Assembly (NCBI GenBank): GCA_021397845.1
Contig: CM038052.1
Location: forward strand, 149,198,854 to 149,262,853
DNA: 64,000 nucleotides
Direction of reading: 5' to 3'
Origin: Areca catechu
Taxonomy: Eukaryota > Streptophyta > Magnoliopsida > Arecales > Arecaceae
Shown here: in pieces, positions 45,356 through 56,137 of the stretch
How the letters are laid out: each line of letters opens with the position of its first letter
Numbering within the stretch: position 1 is the stretch's first letter
Position numbers and translations under genes: made by a program
Notes under the pieces: model-generated
Told to the model about the DNA's origin: nothing
The model's input: the letters and a program-made list of their open reading frames with translations, nothing else
Databases searched by the model: none

Positions 45356-47188
45356 GGCTACTAGAACCCCTCTTAACTGGGTCTCTAGGGGGAGTTGGGT
45401 GAATAACAAACTGATTCCCATGGTAGCTAAAAGCACAAACATTGGTTCAACCATACAGGGTTGCATTATGATCAAAAAGCCAAGGTCGACCTAGAGTGAT
45501 ACTACTCACTTCCATGGAGATGACTTTACACCAAATCTTTTCCTTATAGGTTTGCAATCTAACTAAGATTTGGCACCTAGCTTTAATCTGGATGGAGATG
45601 GAATCTACCCAAGAAACTTTGTAAGGGCTAGGATGGGGAACTGTGGTCAATCCTAAGGATTTAACTGTGTTGTCAAAGATGGCATTGACACAACTCCCAC
45701 TATCTATGATGATCTTAAGTACCTTACCCCCTACCTTAACAAAAGTCTATAGGATGATAGTCCTACACCAATCTTCCTTAACTGGGGTTTGGGTTAAGAT
45801 GCACCTAACTACTCCTAATTGGTTCTCAAACTCAGGTTCCTCCTCCTCACCTTCATACTCATCCAACAACTGGTCATCAGCCTCATAAATCTCTCCCTTA
45901 GGTTCAGCTATGGATTCAGGCTCTTCCTCCACTTGCTCACCTAAGTGTAGGGCACTAACTGGGCATTGGCTCATAAAGTGGCCTGGTTTCTAACATCTAA
46001 AACAGGTCTTCTAGGGATTGTTACTCCTGTGGACCTTTACAGATTTCCTTCTATCATCTCTGCGGGTCAATGAGTACTAGGCTGGGGTCGACTCAGGTCA
46101 GGGTGACTCTAATTGGGTCGACTCGGACTAGGTCGGCTAGGGCTGGGTCTATTCTGGGGGGACTGGCTAGCTCCTGGATATTGACTAGGATATCTAATGG
46201 GCTTAGGTTTGTGGTAGATGGGCCCTCTCTAAAAATGCTCATGATCCCTAGCAATTTGGTAAGCATGGTCCAGGTCTCTAACCTCTCTCATATAGAGCTC
46301 CTTCTTAATGTCTTCTCTCAGTTCAGCCCTAAACCTAGATAGAACAACATCCTCAGACTCATTTAAGTCACATCACAAGGAATACTCATCAAATTTTGTG
46401 ATGTACTCATCTATACTCCTGCTACCCTGAATCAATCACTGCCACTGATCCAGTAAACCACAACGATATGTTGGTAGAACGTATTTTTCCCTAAGCTTAC
46501 CCTTCATGGCCCACCATGTGACTATGGGATCATGCCCTCCTAGTATAAGGGTTCTCTCAACACTAGCCTAATGTAAGCTGGCCTCCCGGACCAACTTAAG
46601 CTTAGCAAATCTAAACTTAAGCTCTTCTGACATATCATACCACTCAAAATATTGATCAATTTCTCCCTCCCAATCTATATAGACCTTAGGATCAAGACAT
46701 CCATCAAAAGTTGGGGCATCAAGTTTAATGTGTCTATAGGATCTGTCTTCCTGATCTACAAAATCATGATTGGGTCTTCTAGGGCGAACCTCTAGGATTG
46801 GGTCATGATGATGGACTCTCCTAGGTTTAGCCTCAAGGTATGGATCAGGGTTTGGGGTCCTCCTGGGTTCAGTATCATAGTATGGGTCATGGCAAGGGGT
46901 TCTCCTAGGATGGGGAGGTGACTCAGGATCTGGCTCAGACTGCGACCCATGGGTTCTCTCTATGGTCCCTACACGGCCCTCTAACTAATCAAACCTATTG
47001 GCAAGATGGTCAAGTCTATTGTTGGTTCGGGTATCAGACTGGGTCAACTGAGTCATCTGGGTAGTCATCTGGGCCATGGATTGGGCTAGCTACTCAATGA
47101 GTGCATTAATCTTGGCTTCAAGGTTATCCATGGGTTCAGCCAAAGGTGGAGATGGAGGATGAAAGGATGCTCCTGATCTAGTGCTCAT
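45356..47188 (-). pseudogene. E3 gag and protease
   Basis: Gag starts MSTRSGASF at 47188 and has an N-terminal coiled coil (MTQMTQLTQ), an Arg/Pro-rich linker, a capsid core near 46760-46230 (KLDAPTFDG, YFEWYDMSEELKFRFAKL, YITKFDEYS) and a zinc knuckle near 46010 (CFRC-KPGHFMSQC with a TAG in place of one residue). An acidic linker (DEYEGEEEEPEFE) follows, then the protease with an intact IIDSGSCVNAI near 45700 and LGRPWLFDHNA near 45480. Stops are scattered through gag. Confidence 0.88.
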
Positions 47189-48023
47189 GCAAGACTCGAT
47201 CAAACCAACTACAGCTGCCAAGACCTAGAGTCCAAAACTAGATGCTCAATCAGGGTGGCAAACCAGTTGGTGTCCCTAGCCCACTAGGGCAAATTAAGTC
47301 TAATAGATTTTAAGTTAGGCTTGGGACCGAATGCAAGGGAGAAGGTTTTAGGCTAAGGAGAGGTTATCAACTCCTTCCCTTATCTAGCATAAAGAAAGTG
47401 CCCTTAAGAGTATTTTATGCAATGATAGCAGGCAGAAGAAAAATGCAAATTAGGGTTTAGTTGTTTTTAGGAGTTTTTGATTAGATGTAATTTTTTTTTA
47501 TATTTTGGTATTTTCTTAAATAGAAGAAAACTTGCAAATTATGGCCTAATATGCAGGAAATATACTAAAATTAAAAGATATGCAAAGAGATACTAAACAA
47601 AACCCTAAACCTTCCAAAATTGTCTTGCTGAAAAATAGAGCTAAAAATTTATAGGCTGTATTTCAGCTTATAGAAATTGCACAGACTGAAATAAAATATG
47701 AAAAAACTATGTAAAATACATTGAATTAAGGTGAATCTATAAAAACAAAAATCAGAATTTTTGGAGTTCTGACCAGGGAGAAACAATTAAAAGAACAGTG
47801 CATATTTTAGAAGGCCAAAAATTAAAAAAAAAACCTAAGAACTCCTAGTGTTCTTCTTCACGAGCCAATTCACAGTGGCACCCCTACCACCATAGGAGAT
47901 CCCATCGATTGGGAAAGAGGGTTTTGCAGCCCTAATAATCTCCTATGACCAGACAGCCATGGTGAAGCGCCCGATCCGAGTATCCAAAGAAAATTGAGCC
48001 CAAAACAGGCTCTGATACCAAAT
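47189..48023 (-). other. E3 5' leader with primer-binding site
   Basis: The primer site is GCTCTGATACCA at 48009-48020 (minus-strand TGGTATCAGAGC), three bases from the LTR. No gene is present. Shared blocks with the E2 and E7 leaders occur at about 47275-47420. Confidence 0.8.
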
Positions 48024-49268
48024 TGATGCGGGACCTATATATGCATGCAAATATTTTTTTTGTATTTTTAATATTAAGTTGTGTGTTTAATTTCTAAAGA
48101 ATGGATCAAGAACCTAAGTAGAGAATTCTATGCAAGTAAGAAACTAAAGCATACAAAGATAGGACCTAAAAGCAACAGAAAGAGAAGGACCGCCGAGACT
48201 GAGAAGCCTTGGTTGGGCTAGTTCACCTTCAATAAAACTACTGGTGGCAGAGGGGGTGTACCTGGCAATGTCTGATGCACCTGGTGAAGATCGCAGCGAA
48301 GAGATCACTCATCCTCGATGGATGCGGCCTGGAAAACCAAGCCAGAGACCCGTGGATTCCCGACTTTTTGCTCGGTGGTCCGATTAAGACCTGGCTAGAG
48401 TCGTCAGATTCGTTGGACTTGAGGGACCTGCAAATGACCTGTCAAGGGTTAGAAAACTCAAAGAGGAAGAAGATATAATGGAAAAATAACAAAGGGAAGA
48501 GGTGTTTTGGAGTGGGCGACTAGGGCTTTGGAGGGCAGGCTAGTGGCAAGATGTAGTTGTAAACACTGGGAAGAAGAAAAGCTCTCAGAACCCCTTAAGC
48601 ACATAGTAGGGTAGCACACAGCAATTGTAGAAAACTCAATTATATTTCATATATCAAAATTTATTCTTATACAAGAAACTGGGGTCCTTTAAATAGACCC
48701 TTAGTCCTGGGCTCCAAGTAAGGGTACAATGGACTTTACCTAGGAATTCTATTCCCACCCAAACCCTAGCTAGAAAATAAGGAAACCCATGAAAGAAAAT
48801 CCCTACAATCTCTCTTCTCTCCTCTTGCCTTGGTCAGCCAAGAGGGGTGACTCTAAGTGGCCGACCAAGGGAAAGGTCACTCTAAGCTTGTGGCGCCCTA
48901 GCTCCTCTCCTGGGCCTGGACTAGCCCAATTTGCTTCCAACTGCGATCCAGGGCTTCAGGGCTTTCGATTTCTCCTCCTAAGGTCTTCAAATCTTCAAGC
49001 TGGGTTGGACTTGGGCTTCACTTTCATGTCTTTAAGCTGGTTGGACTTGGTCTTCACTTGTATGATAAGGTCTTGAGTCTTCAGTGTACATGGACAGGAC
49101 TCAAGAAAAAAAATAAAATTAGCTCAACATGAGCTGACTGATACAGGACTCAAGTAAAGACAACTTAGATGAACTAAGCTTTATTACAATGGACTTGAAT
49201 GTAACTAAGTGATCCACAGAGGGTTGAGAAGCCTCTATCTTATTCTGGTGCCTCTGGTGTCCACACCA
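48024..49268 (-). repeat. E3 5' LTR
   Basis: 1245 bp, matching 40463-41701 with scattered substitutions and small indels (for example a longer A run near 49106). Ends TGATGCGG...CACACCA. Confidence 0.92.
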
Positions 49269-49273
49269 ATTTC

Positions 49274-49349
49274 TTCCTTGCTATTTTTGCTGTGTAGGTG
49301 CTGATCCGGATTTCCAACCAAGTGTTATCAATGCCTAGGAATCTCAATA
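49274..49349 (+). repeat. E4 5' LTR, last part
   Basis: Continues 40462 once E3 is removed (TTCCTTGCTATTTTTGCTGTG...AATCTCAATA). It corresponds to 51547-51623 of the other LTR. Confidence 0.82.
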
Positions 49350-50410
49350 ATTGGTATCAGAGCAGGGTTCAATTAGAGTGAGGTTCTCTTAGAGCCTTGT
49401 TCAAGCATTGGGAGAGGAGGATTCAAGGAATAATAAAGAAGCTATACGTGGGTGTGGTATCCTGCATGGTTAGAGATAAGTCTCAGAAGATGGATATCTC
49501 AGAAGACCGGAGTAGATCAGCAGAGGCGATGCCGGAGGTAGCTCAGAAAGACAAGGGACAGGTCTTAGGGAGTGCCAGGGGCATCATGCAGTCGAGAGTA
49601 TCCTGGTATGGCAGGAATATGTCAGCTCTGGAGATAGCAGGATGGGTGTAGACGGTCTTGCAGAGCTTGTCAGGGATGGAGAAAGGAAAAGCCTGAATTT
49701 CTCAGGTTCAGTCATTGCATTAGAGGAGTTGGGATGACCTCCTGGGTTTCAGAGGAGCCTGCAGGAGGCAGTGTATCCAAAATGGTCTCGGAGGGGTTTG
49801 CGGGTTATGAAGGGCCTAAGAAGGCAATGACGGGGTACAAGGTGTACGTGCAGGCTCAGCAGGACAGCATTGAGTGGCTGGCCTTGAGATTTCTTTCTAT
49901 GACATCATCAGGACTTCAATTTCAGGTGGAGCATCGAGGAGAGGTAGCTTCCTGGGTGGAGCAGGATTTGACACGAGTTCAAAGCGAGAAGTGCAGGGAT
50001 ACTGGCCAGGTCCTAGCACGGGTGTCGGGGGTGCATTTAGCTAGGTGGAGCAGAGTATGCAGAGATTGGTGTGGCTCTATGAAGATGGTGTCAAGTAGAG
50101 CTCCAGTTATAGCGAGTGCTGGCTTAGGTTTGTTGTGGTCTTTTCAGGAAAGTCTAAGAAAAAGACTGATGTAGCTGCCAGGTAGAAGAAAGGCTATAAT
50201 CATAGTGCCAAGGTACAAGCAAGGATCTTCTGCTATGAAGGCAGACATCCCAAAGGCCTTCAAGGGATTGTAGTAGTTGAAGGGTGTTGACAGAGACAAG
50301 GAGATCCGCACAAGGGGCTGTCTGGACATGTAGTTATAGCAAGGTTGTGCAGGAGGATATTGCCAAGTTTGCCAAGGCTTGGGGGCACCAAGATGGAGAT
50401 TGTAGGGCTT
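49350..50410 (+). other. E4 internal region, no recognisable gene
   Basis: It begins with the tRNA-Met primer site (49352-49363). Open stretches such as 49734-50174 (146 codons, MTSWVSEEPAGG) show no retroviral motif I can name. G/A-rich composition favours open frames, so I do not call a gene. The region may hold packaging signals. Confidence 0.6.
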
Positions 50411-51623
50411 TGTATGGTGCTCCAAAGCCTTGGAGAGACTTAAGAGGCCATGGCAGGGATGCTGGAGGCGATCCCTGGGTTCTTGGAGGCATGCCAAGTG
50501 ATTCCTGGAGGTGTTCTAGGGGATTCATGATGTATTCATGGACAGGTTTGGGAGCTTAGGTTTTTAGGTTTCCAGGGCCCCAGAGTCATGTTGGGTCAGG
50601 GGGCTTGACCTAGGGTTGAGGGTTTTCTCACATTGATTTGTTGGAGAAATTTTTTTTTAGAGATTGTAACATAACCCAATTGGATTATGCGGTTGGGTCC
50701 AGGAGGTTCTTAGGTTAGCTAGTTGGTTAGGTAGTTAGTTGGTTGGTTGGTTGTAACCACTTAGAATCCTAACTACCTAAGGAGTTCTAACCAATTTAGG
50801 TCCAAGAAGTTGAAGCCTAACAATCAAGATGTCTTAGCCCAACAAGAAGACTAAGAAGACCAAGAATTAAGATTCCTAACCACCGCCTAAGGAAGAAATC
50901 ACCGCCCACTCTATTTAAAGAGGGGGGTGTGTGATGGATGGGAGGCTCTCTGGTTTGGCGTGAGAGGGATCTCTGGTTTGGTGAGAGGGTCCGTGGGGGA
51001 TCGCCCCCTTTGGGACATCCACGATCTTGAGAAGGACCATGAGGCTTGGCTCATGGTCCTAGGTAGCATCTTTTGGATATGGGAGGTTGACAGTTCAAGA
51101 GAAAAGAGAGGAAGGCGTGTGAGGACTTCATGTATGGAGCATCTCAATTCTTGGACCGTTGGGGCTTGCAAGCCTCATGGTCCTAGGTAGCATCTTTGGA
51201 TGTGGGAGGCCGACAGTTCAAGAGAGAAGAGAGGAAGGCGTGTGAGGACTTCATGTATGGAGCATCTCAGTTCTTGGACTGTTGGGGCTTGATGAGAGAC
51301 GGCTTCAGGTTTGGAGAAGGGTGGCATCTTGTGCATGAGGGTTTTTCATTGGGTCTTCTCGATTGGTGAGAGAGGGTGCCGATGTCCCAGTTCTTGTTTT
51401 GTAACAAGGTTCTTCTCCAATGGAATAATACAATCTCTCTTTTTCTCCTACATACATCTCTTCTCTATATCTCCTTTGTTGCATGATATTGAATCCAAGA
51501 ACAGGTTGTTGCTAGTTCTTGAATCAAAAAAGATGGTTCTTGATTTCTCCCTCATTGTTTTCTCTACGTAGGCGCTAATCCGGATTCCCAACCAAGTGGT
51601 ATCAGTGCCTAGGAATCTCAACA
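50411..51623 (+). repeat. E4 3' LTR (complete)
   Basis: 1213 bp, TGTATGGTGC...CTCAACA. A TATA-like CTATTTAAAG is at 50911-50920, inside the segment that the 5' LTR has lost. A tandem duplication (51051-51291) follows. Confidence 0.85.
51051..51291 (+). repeat. direct duplication of about 118 bp in the E4 3' LTR
   Basis: Copies 51051-51168 and 51175-51291 (period 124) share TCATGGTCCTAGGTAGCATC at the start and TTGGACYGTTGGGGCTTG at the end, with few changes. Confidence 0.9.
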
Positions 51624-52142
51624 CCTGAAATCTTTGTAATGAATTGCAAATATTAATCAGACTCTCAATATCCAATACCCAGGTTATAATATCATAAATA
51701 GAGAAGTTACAAGATATTATCATATAATTATCTTGACCAGTAACCACTTGCTTCCTTCTCTTGTTAGGCCTATTTGGACCAAGGGAAGCAATATATAAAG
51801 GACAATTAATTTCTGGTAACCCTACTTTTTACAATGGAAGTACTCTACCTGACTCTTATCGATCTTAGGCTTCTTAGTCAGAGAGAATTAAGATGCCCTA
51901 GCATGTTGCACCTTCTTATTTTTATTTTTCTTTACTTTCTTAAAGAGAGGATGCCCAAATAAGGACCCAACCACAATATTCACTGGATCCTTATGGAACT
52001 GGTGATCCTTCTCAAAGGTCTATTGTAATTCTAACAAACCATGATAGTTTACTATAGGCTTAGTCATTCTATAATACTAAGAAAAGGTAGGTAGGACTTG
52101 GATAGAGAGTTCAGAATTACATCTTTCTCTAGCTACTCATGA
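51624..52142 (-). pseudogene. E5 gag-protease remnant
   Basis: Minus strand: a Lys/Asn-rich gag end (KKVKKNKNKK near 51935), then the protease region with ITWVLDIESLINICNSLQ (51690-51640), the counterpart of WVLDTGCG-type copia proteases with the D-T-G changed. It joins 40044 when E4 is removed. Upstream gag is missing. Confidence 0.7.
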
Positions 52143-53716
52143 GGAAAAGACAAAGGACTTTGAGACTAATTTTGGAAACCAACAATGTAGATGAAATTGC
52201 TAATGTAAAGGCTAATGTCCTTTCCCTAGAGATGAGGCTACTTCATAACATTGTTAGTAGAATATTTTTTCCTCGGACCGGTAGATTTGACTAAGTCAGT
52301 GAGAGAGATTTGGTTTTTATGAGATATATCATCGTGGGGGAGGCCCTCAATCTCCCATACATTATTCTAACCCAGACGAGAGATGCAGTTAGGAAGGCCA
52401 AGGCATGCTTACCCTATGGTATGGCCTTCACTCTTATTTTCAAACATTTTGTGTTGTACTTGATGGGGAGGATAGCAGGTTGTTACACCACACTGATACC
52501 TACTCAGCTAAATCACTTCCATGTATGGGTTATCATCAGGTTGAAGGGGCTTGGTTGAAGAAGGGGTCAGATCAGAGGGCTGGAGGATCTTCAGATGATG
52601 ATGAGGAGGAGCAGCTACCTGAGGAGATTGGGACTGCTGCTGAGCCTTCTACACTTGAAGAGACTGCCACTATTACTACTGCTGCTGAGCTTATTGTTAT
52701 AGATGCTGAGGTGTTAAAGCATAGAGAAAGGAGTCGTAGGAGTTTCCTAAGATCTTCACAAGCACCAGCATCTTCACCAGTACTAGCATCTCCACTTGCT
52801 TCAGTACCGTACCTCCTATGCTTCTAGTCCATCTACTGATACTTCAAGACCATCTACTAATACTCCTGTACCTTCAGTGTCTCTTGCATTTTTTGCCCAG
52901 CAGATGAGGCAGTTATCTTAGACTCTGACCAGCTCTATTGGTTCGATGTTTTGCGAGCTTTGCCAAACAGTCAACACCAAACTTGAGGAGATCTATGGTG
53001 AGATTAGATAGCTGCACTCCAGGGTAGACAGTGTTGAGTCTACTGGACCATAGCCACAGATTGATATTCAGGCACTATCAAACTCACTCAAGACAGCATC
53101 AGATGAGATCCGACAGACTGTAGCTCACAGTATTGATGAGTTTAGATCAGAATTACATGAGATGAGCTATAGGATGGGATCAATTGAGCAAAGCAGAAAG
53201 ATGGAAGATGATTACACAAAAAAAGTGGGAATTCTCATAGTAGAGTTTGGAAGAATGAGCAGATCAGCAGAGGCTTTTACTAAAGCTCAGGCTAGTGAGC
53301 TCAATGCTCTACAAGAAGGGAACAAGAAGATTCAGACCGAGCTGAGCATAGTATGGGTCTTTCTAGCCAAGTTTTCTTCAGACATTCAGGCTCTTAGAGC
53401 AGCTAGACCTTCAGCTAGTCAGCCTGCACCTCATCCAAGTCAGCCTGCACCTCGTCCAAGACAACCTGCACCACACTTTAGATAGCCTCCACCTTAATCT
53501 ACTCAGCCACCACCTTTTGTTCCTCCTGGTCTATTTGACCCAGAACCTACCTCTTCCAGACCACCACTTGAAACATCCACTAGCACTAGAGGACCTTCTA
53601 ATATACCTAAATCTTGGCTATGTAGATCTGAAAACATTAAGGTACAACCTATTATAGAAGAGCCTAGCGACAATGACTATACTAAAGTTTGTATATCTGC
53701 TTTCAAACTTTTGTAA
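52143..53716 (+). pseudogene. extra ORF of SIRE-B, 3' part
   Basis: The match to SIRE-A starts with SLEMRLLHNIVSR and SERDLVFM (about 52215-52320). A charged, acidic stretch (SSDDDEEEQLPEE, about 52590) and Ser/Pro-rich sequence follow. Then comes a coiled coil at 53162-53400 (MSYRMGSIEQSRK ... LRAARPS) and a Pro-rich repeat (SQPAPHPSQPAPRP). It ends GLFDPEPTS... to a stop near 53716. Frameshifts and stops make it a pseudogene. Confidence 0.7.
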
Positions 53717-54472
53717 TCTGTATTGAAAATCCTTGAATGCAATGAAATTATACGTTTCTTATGTTTGCAATGTGATTTGTGGAATGAATGGTATTGCTAA
53801 TGTGACTTGTGTATGCAACTCAAGATAAATTTAAATTAGAATATCAAAATTTCTTTGAGAAAGTAAAATTATCTCAAGCAATATTGTCAATCTTTTCATT
53901 CTATTTCAAAAATTGAGATTTATGTACTTAATAAAGGGGGAGAATGATTCTAATTGAATACCTTTTTTATTATTGATAAAAAGGGGGAGAATGATATTGA
54001 TATTGAATGATATTGAATGCATAGAAATTGGCAGAAGAAACAAATGAAAAAGAATTTTTTTAATAAAAATCATGTTGTTTCAAAATTTTCATAACATACA
54101 ACAAGGGGGAGAAAAATTTGTTGAATGGCTTAAATTTATTTACAATTGCTCTCAAATATGTCCAAATTTGCTTTGATTATATCTTGCTATAAGCATTTGT
54201 TGATATCTCAAGATTTGATACCTTTTGCCAACCTAAAACTCTGATACATTTCTGGCAAAAATAGCTTTTGATAACTGTTTCTTATGATACATATTGATCT
54301 TATTTCAAAAGCTCTGATACATTGTCTATATGCAAGCTCTGATATAATGATTTCAAATATATTCTCAGTATACAGCTCATATATATTAATATTTATTTCC
54401 AAATACATTTATTCATGTAATTGTAAAATTTTTCCATGCCCGGTGTTTTGTCATCATCAAAAAGGGGAAGAT
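53717..54472 (+). other. 3' untranslated region and polypurine tracts of SIRE-B
   Basis: Four purine tracts: AAAGGGGGAGAATG (about 53935), AAAAAGGGGGAGAATG (about 53979), ACAAGGGGGAGAAAAA (about 54101) and AAAAAGGGGAAGAT (54460, before the LTR). No gene. Confidence 0.75.
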
Positions 54473-56137
54473 TATTGACCCCTTGAGTGATTTTGATAAT
54501 AACAAAACATTGGAGCATGCATTTGTTTTACCAACAACTCCTCAAGTGCATTACAAGTTTTTATAGATTGATCTTAAAGCCCAATTGTAACTCTTACAAC
54601 CTTATTATATGTTATGTGTTACATTGCAAGTGTTTCATGTAAAGAAGAACCTAAAAAAGATTGATACAATATTCATGAAAAATGGTTACTTCTATGTGTT
54701 TTTCAAGCTTAAATTTCTTTAGAATTTGTCATTAGTTGAGTTGGGAAGAGCTTTAAGTGTTGAAGAGTTGCTGGATGAATTCTGTAGAAGAGTTAAAGTT
54801 TTTATTAAAGATTCACTCGAGCCGACTCACATGAAGAGAGCCGACTCTAATCCATGGCACGGTTGAAGGATTCTGGCACGTAGAGATCCGAGCCGACTTA
54901 GAGAAACCAGAGCTGACTCATCCAGAGCATCATCTCTTGAATCAGACAGGCGAGCTGACCTGAAGGAAGTCCGAGCCAACTCATCTATTCAGTCAGAAAT
55001 CCAAGTCGACCCTTCAGGCATCCGAGCCGACTCCTCCAGAGTCCAAAAATATCAATTCTGAGAGAACAGCCAGGAAAGCCAACTCGAAGGAACCCGAGCC
55101 GACTCCTCCAGAGTACAACGTTGAAGACCTAAGAATCCGAGCCGACCCAACTGAGGTGAGCCAACTCAACCAGAGTGAGGAATCATCGACACTAAGGATC
55201 TGAGTCGACTCGATTATGGCGAGCCGACTCGACTAGAGTGTAGAATCAACTCTCTAAGAATTCAAGCCGACTCGAGGCATCTGAGCTGACTTGAACATCG
55301 ATTCCAAGCAAGTAATGGCTAGTTTCATAACTTCATTTTTTAATTGAAAAAGTGCTCCAATGGTCAAATGTCAAGTCCCAATGGTCTACAACAACTATAT
55401 TCATCCAAGAAGAGTACAAGACTCTATAAATATGGGATTTGGACAACCTTTGAAGAAGCTAATGCTTTATTGAACATTAAAAGAGCTTGTGAGCAAGAGA
55501 GCACTAAAAGAACATTCAAGTCAGCCTTCAAGTCTTCACCAACTCCTACCAGAAGCTTGAAGCACTTATCGAGGAAGAAGAGGAAGCCAATGAAGTGCAT
55601 TAGATCCCATTTAAGAAGGCTTCTCTTGAGCTACAACTGCAACCATCAGACAACTTGGGTTTGTCATTAGTTGCTTACTTTCTTTTAACTCTTTGTGAGT
55701 TTGTGGGTTATTGGTGAGCCTGGTTTAAAAATCAAGTATGGGTTGTAAGGATTTTTGGTAAGCCCGGTCAAAACCAAGGTTAGGTTCTTGGTGATCCTGT
55801 TCAAAACCAAGTGTTGGATTCTTGGTGATCCTGTTGAAAATCAAGTGTTGGGTTTTGGATTGTGAGCCTGGTAAAACAATCTGACTATATTCCGGTGGTG
55901 AATATAGTAAAAATCCCAAGTGGTATCTTGGGTGGTGGATGTAGGAACGAGGGTGCTCCGAACCACTATAAATCTGATGTGTTTGCATTGTGCATTTTTT
56001 GTTTGTGTTTACTTCCACTCTCTTAATTATTTGAAACACAGCACCTACCACTAAAGTAGATTTAAAAGAGTACATATCTGATTAAATTTTTTAAATTTCT
56101 GATTCACCTCCCTCTTGGAAAAGTCACCTGGGCAACA
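54473..56137 (+). repeat. SIRE-B 3' LTR
   Basis: 1665 bp, TATTGACCCC...GGGCAACA; the first base pair TG has become TA. A TATA-like CTATAAATATG lies at about 55424. Confidence 0.85.
54827..55275 (+). promoter_or_regulatory. GCCGAC (DRE/CRT-core) array in SIRE-B U3
   Basis: Eight exact GCCGAC copies, mostly as GAGCCGACTC (near 54831, 54840, 54892, 55025, 55098, 55141, 55222, 55266), plus GAGCTGAC, GAGCCAAC and GTCGAC variants. They end about 150 bp before the TATA. RCCGAC is the core bound by CBF/DREB factors in cold and drought responses. Confidence 0.55.

Larger units (their letters stand above)
40463..49268 (-). mobile_element. E3: near-complete chromovirus
   Basis: 8806 bp with LTRs 40463-41701 and 48024-49268 and the perfect duplication ATTTC (40458-40462 and 49269-49273). 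Minus-strand order: 5' LTR, tRNA-Met primer site, leader, gag, protease, [solo LTR insertion], reverse transcriptase, RNase H, integrase, chromodomain, 3' LTR. This is gypsy order. Each gene has a few stops, so it is inactive but only moderately worn. Confidence 0.94.
40045..51623 (+). mobile_element. E4: non-autonomous LTR element without gag or pol, split by E3
   Basis: LTRs are 40045-40462 plus 49274-49349 (interrupted by E3) and 50411-51623. A tRNA-Met primer site, TGGTATCAGAGC, starts at 49352. The internal region is only about 1.06 kb with no recognisable protein. No target duplication could be matched (GATTT left, CCTGA right), perhaps because of decay. It resembles LARD/TRIM-type parasites of autonomous elements. 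Confidence 0.75.
34823..52142 (-). mobile_element. E5: Ty1/copia element (Angela/Tork-like), 5'-truncated, split by E4
   Basis: On the minus strand the gag/protease piece is at 52142-51624, then pol at 40044-37085, then a 3' LTR (37084-34823). E4 interrupts it at 40045-51623. The 5' LTR, primer site and most of gag are missing where it meets SIRE-B at about 52142. The coding sequence is full of stops. Confidence 0.85.
52143..56137 (+). mobile_element. SIRE-B: 3' end of a second SIRE-type element
   Basis: Contains the latter part of an extra ORF, a 3' untranslated region with polypurine tracts, and a full 3' LTR. It is related to SIRE-A but clearly a different family by LTR sequence. Its left side is cut at the E5 junction. 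Confidence 0.85.

Noticed and set aside
49734..50174. 146-codon frame in E4 as a gene
   Set aside because: No motif, G/A-biased composition, and no counterpart recognised; likely chance.
40040..51628. Target duplication of E4
   Set aside because: GATTT and CCTGA do not match, and shifting the borders by a few bases gave no pair.
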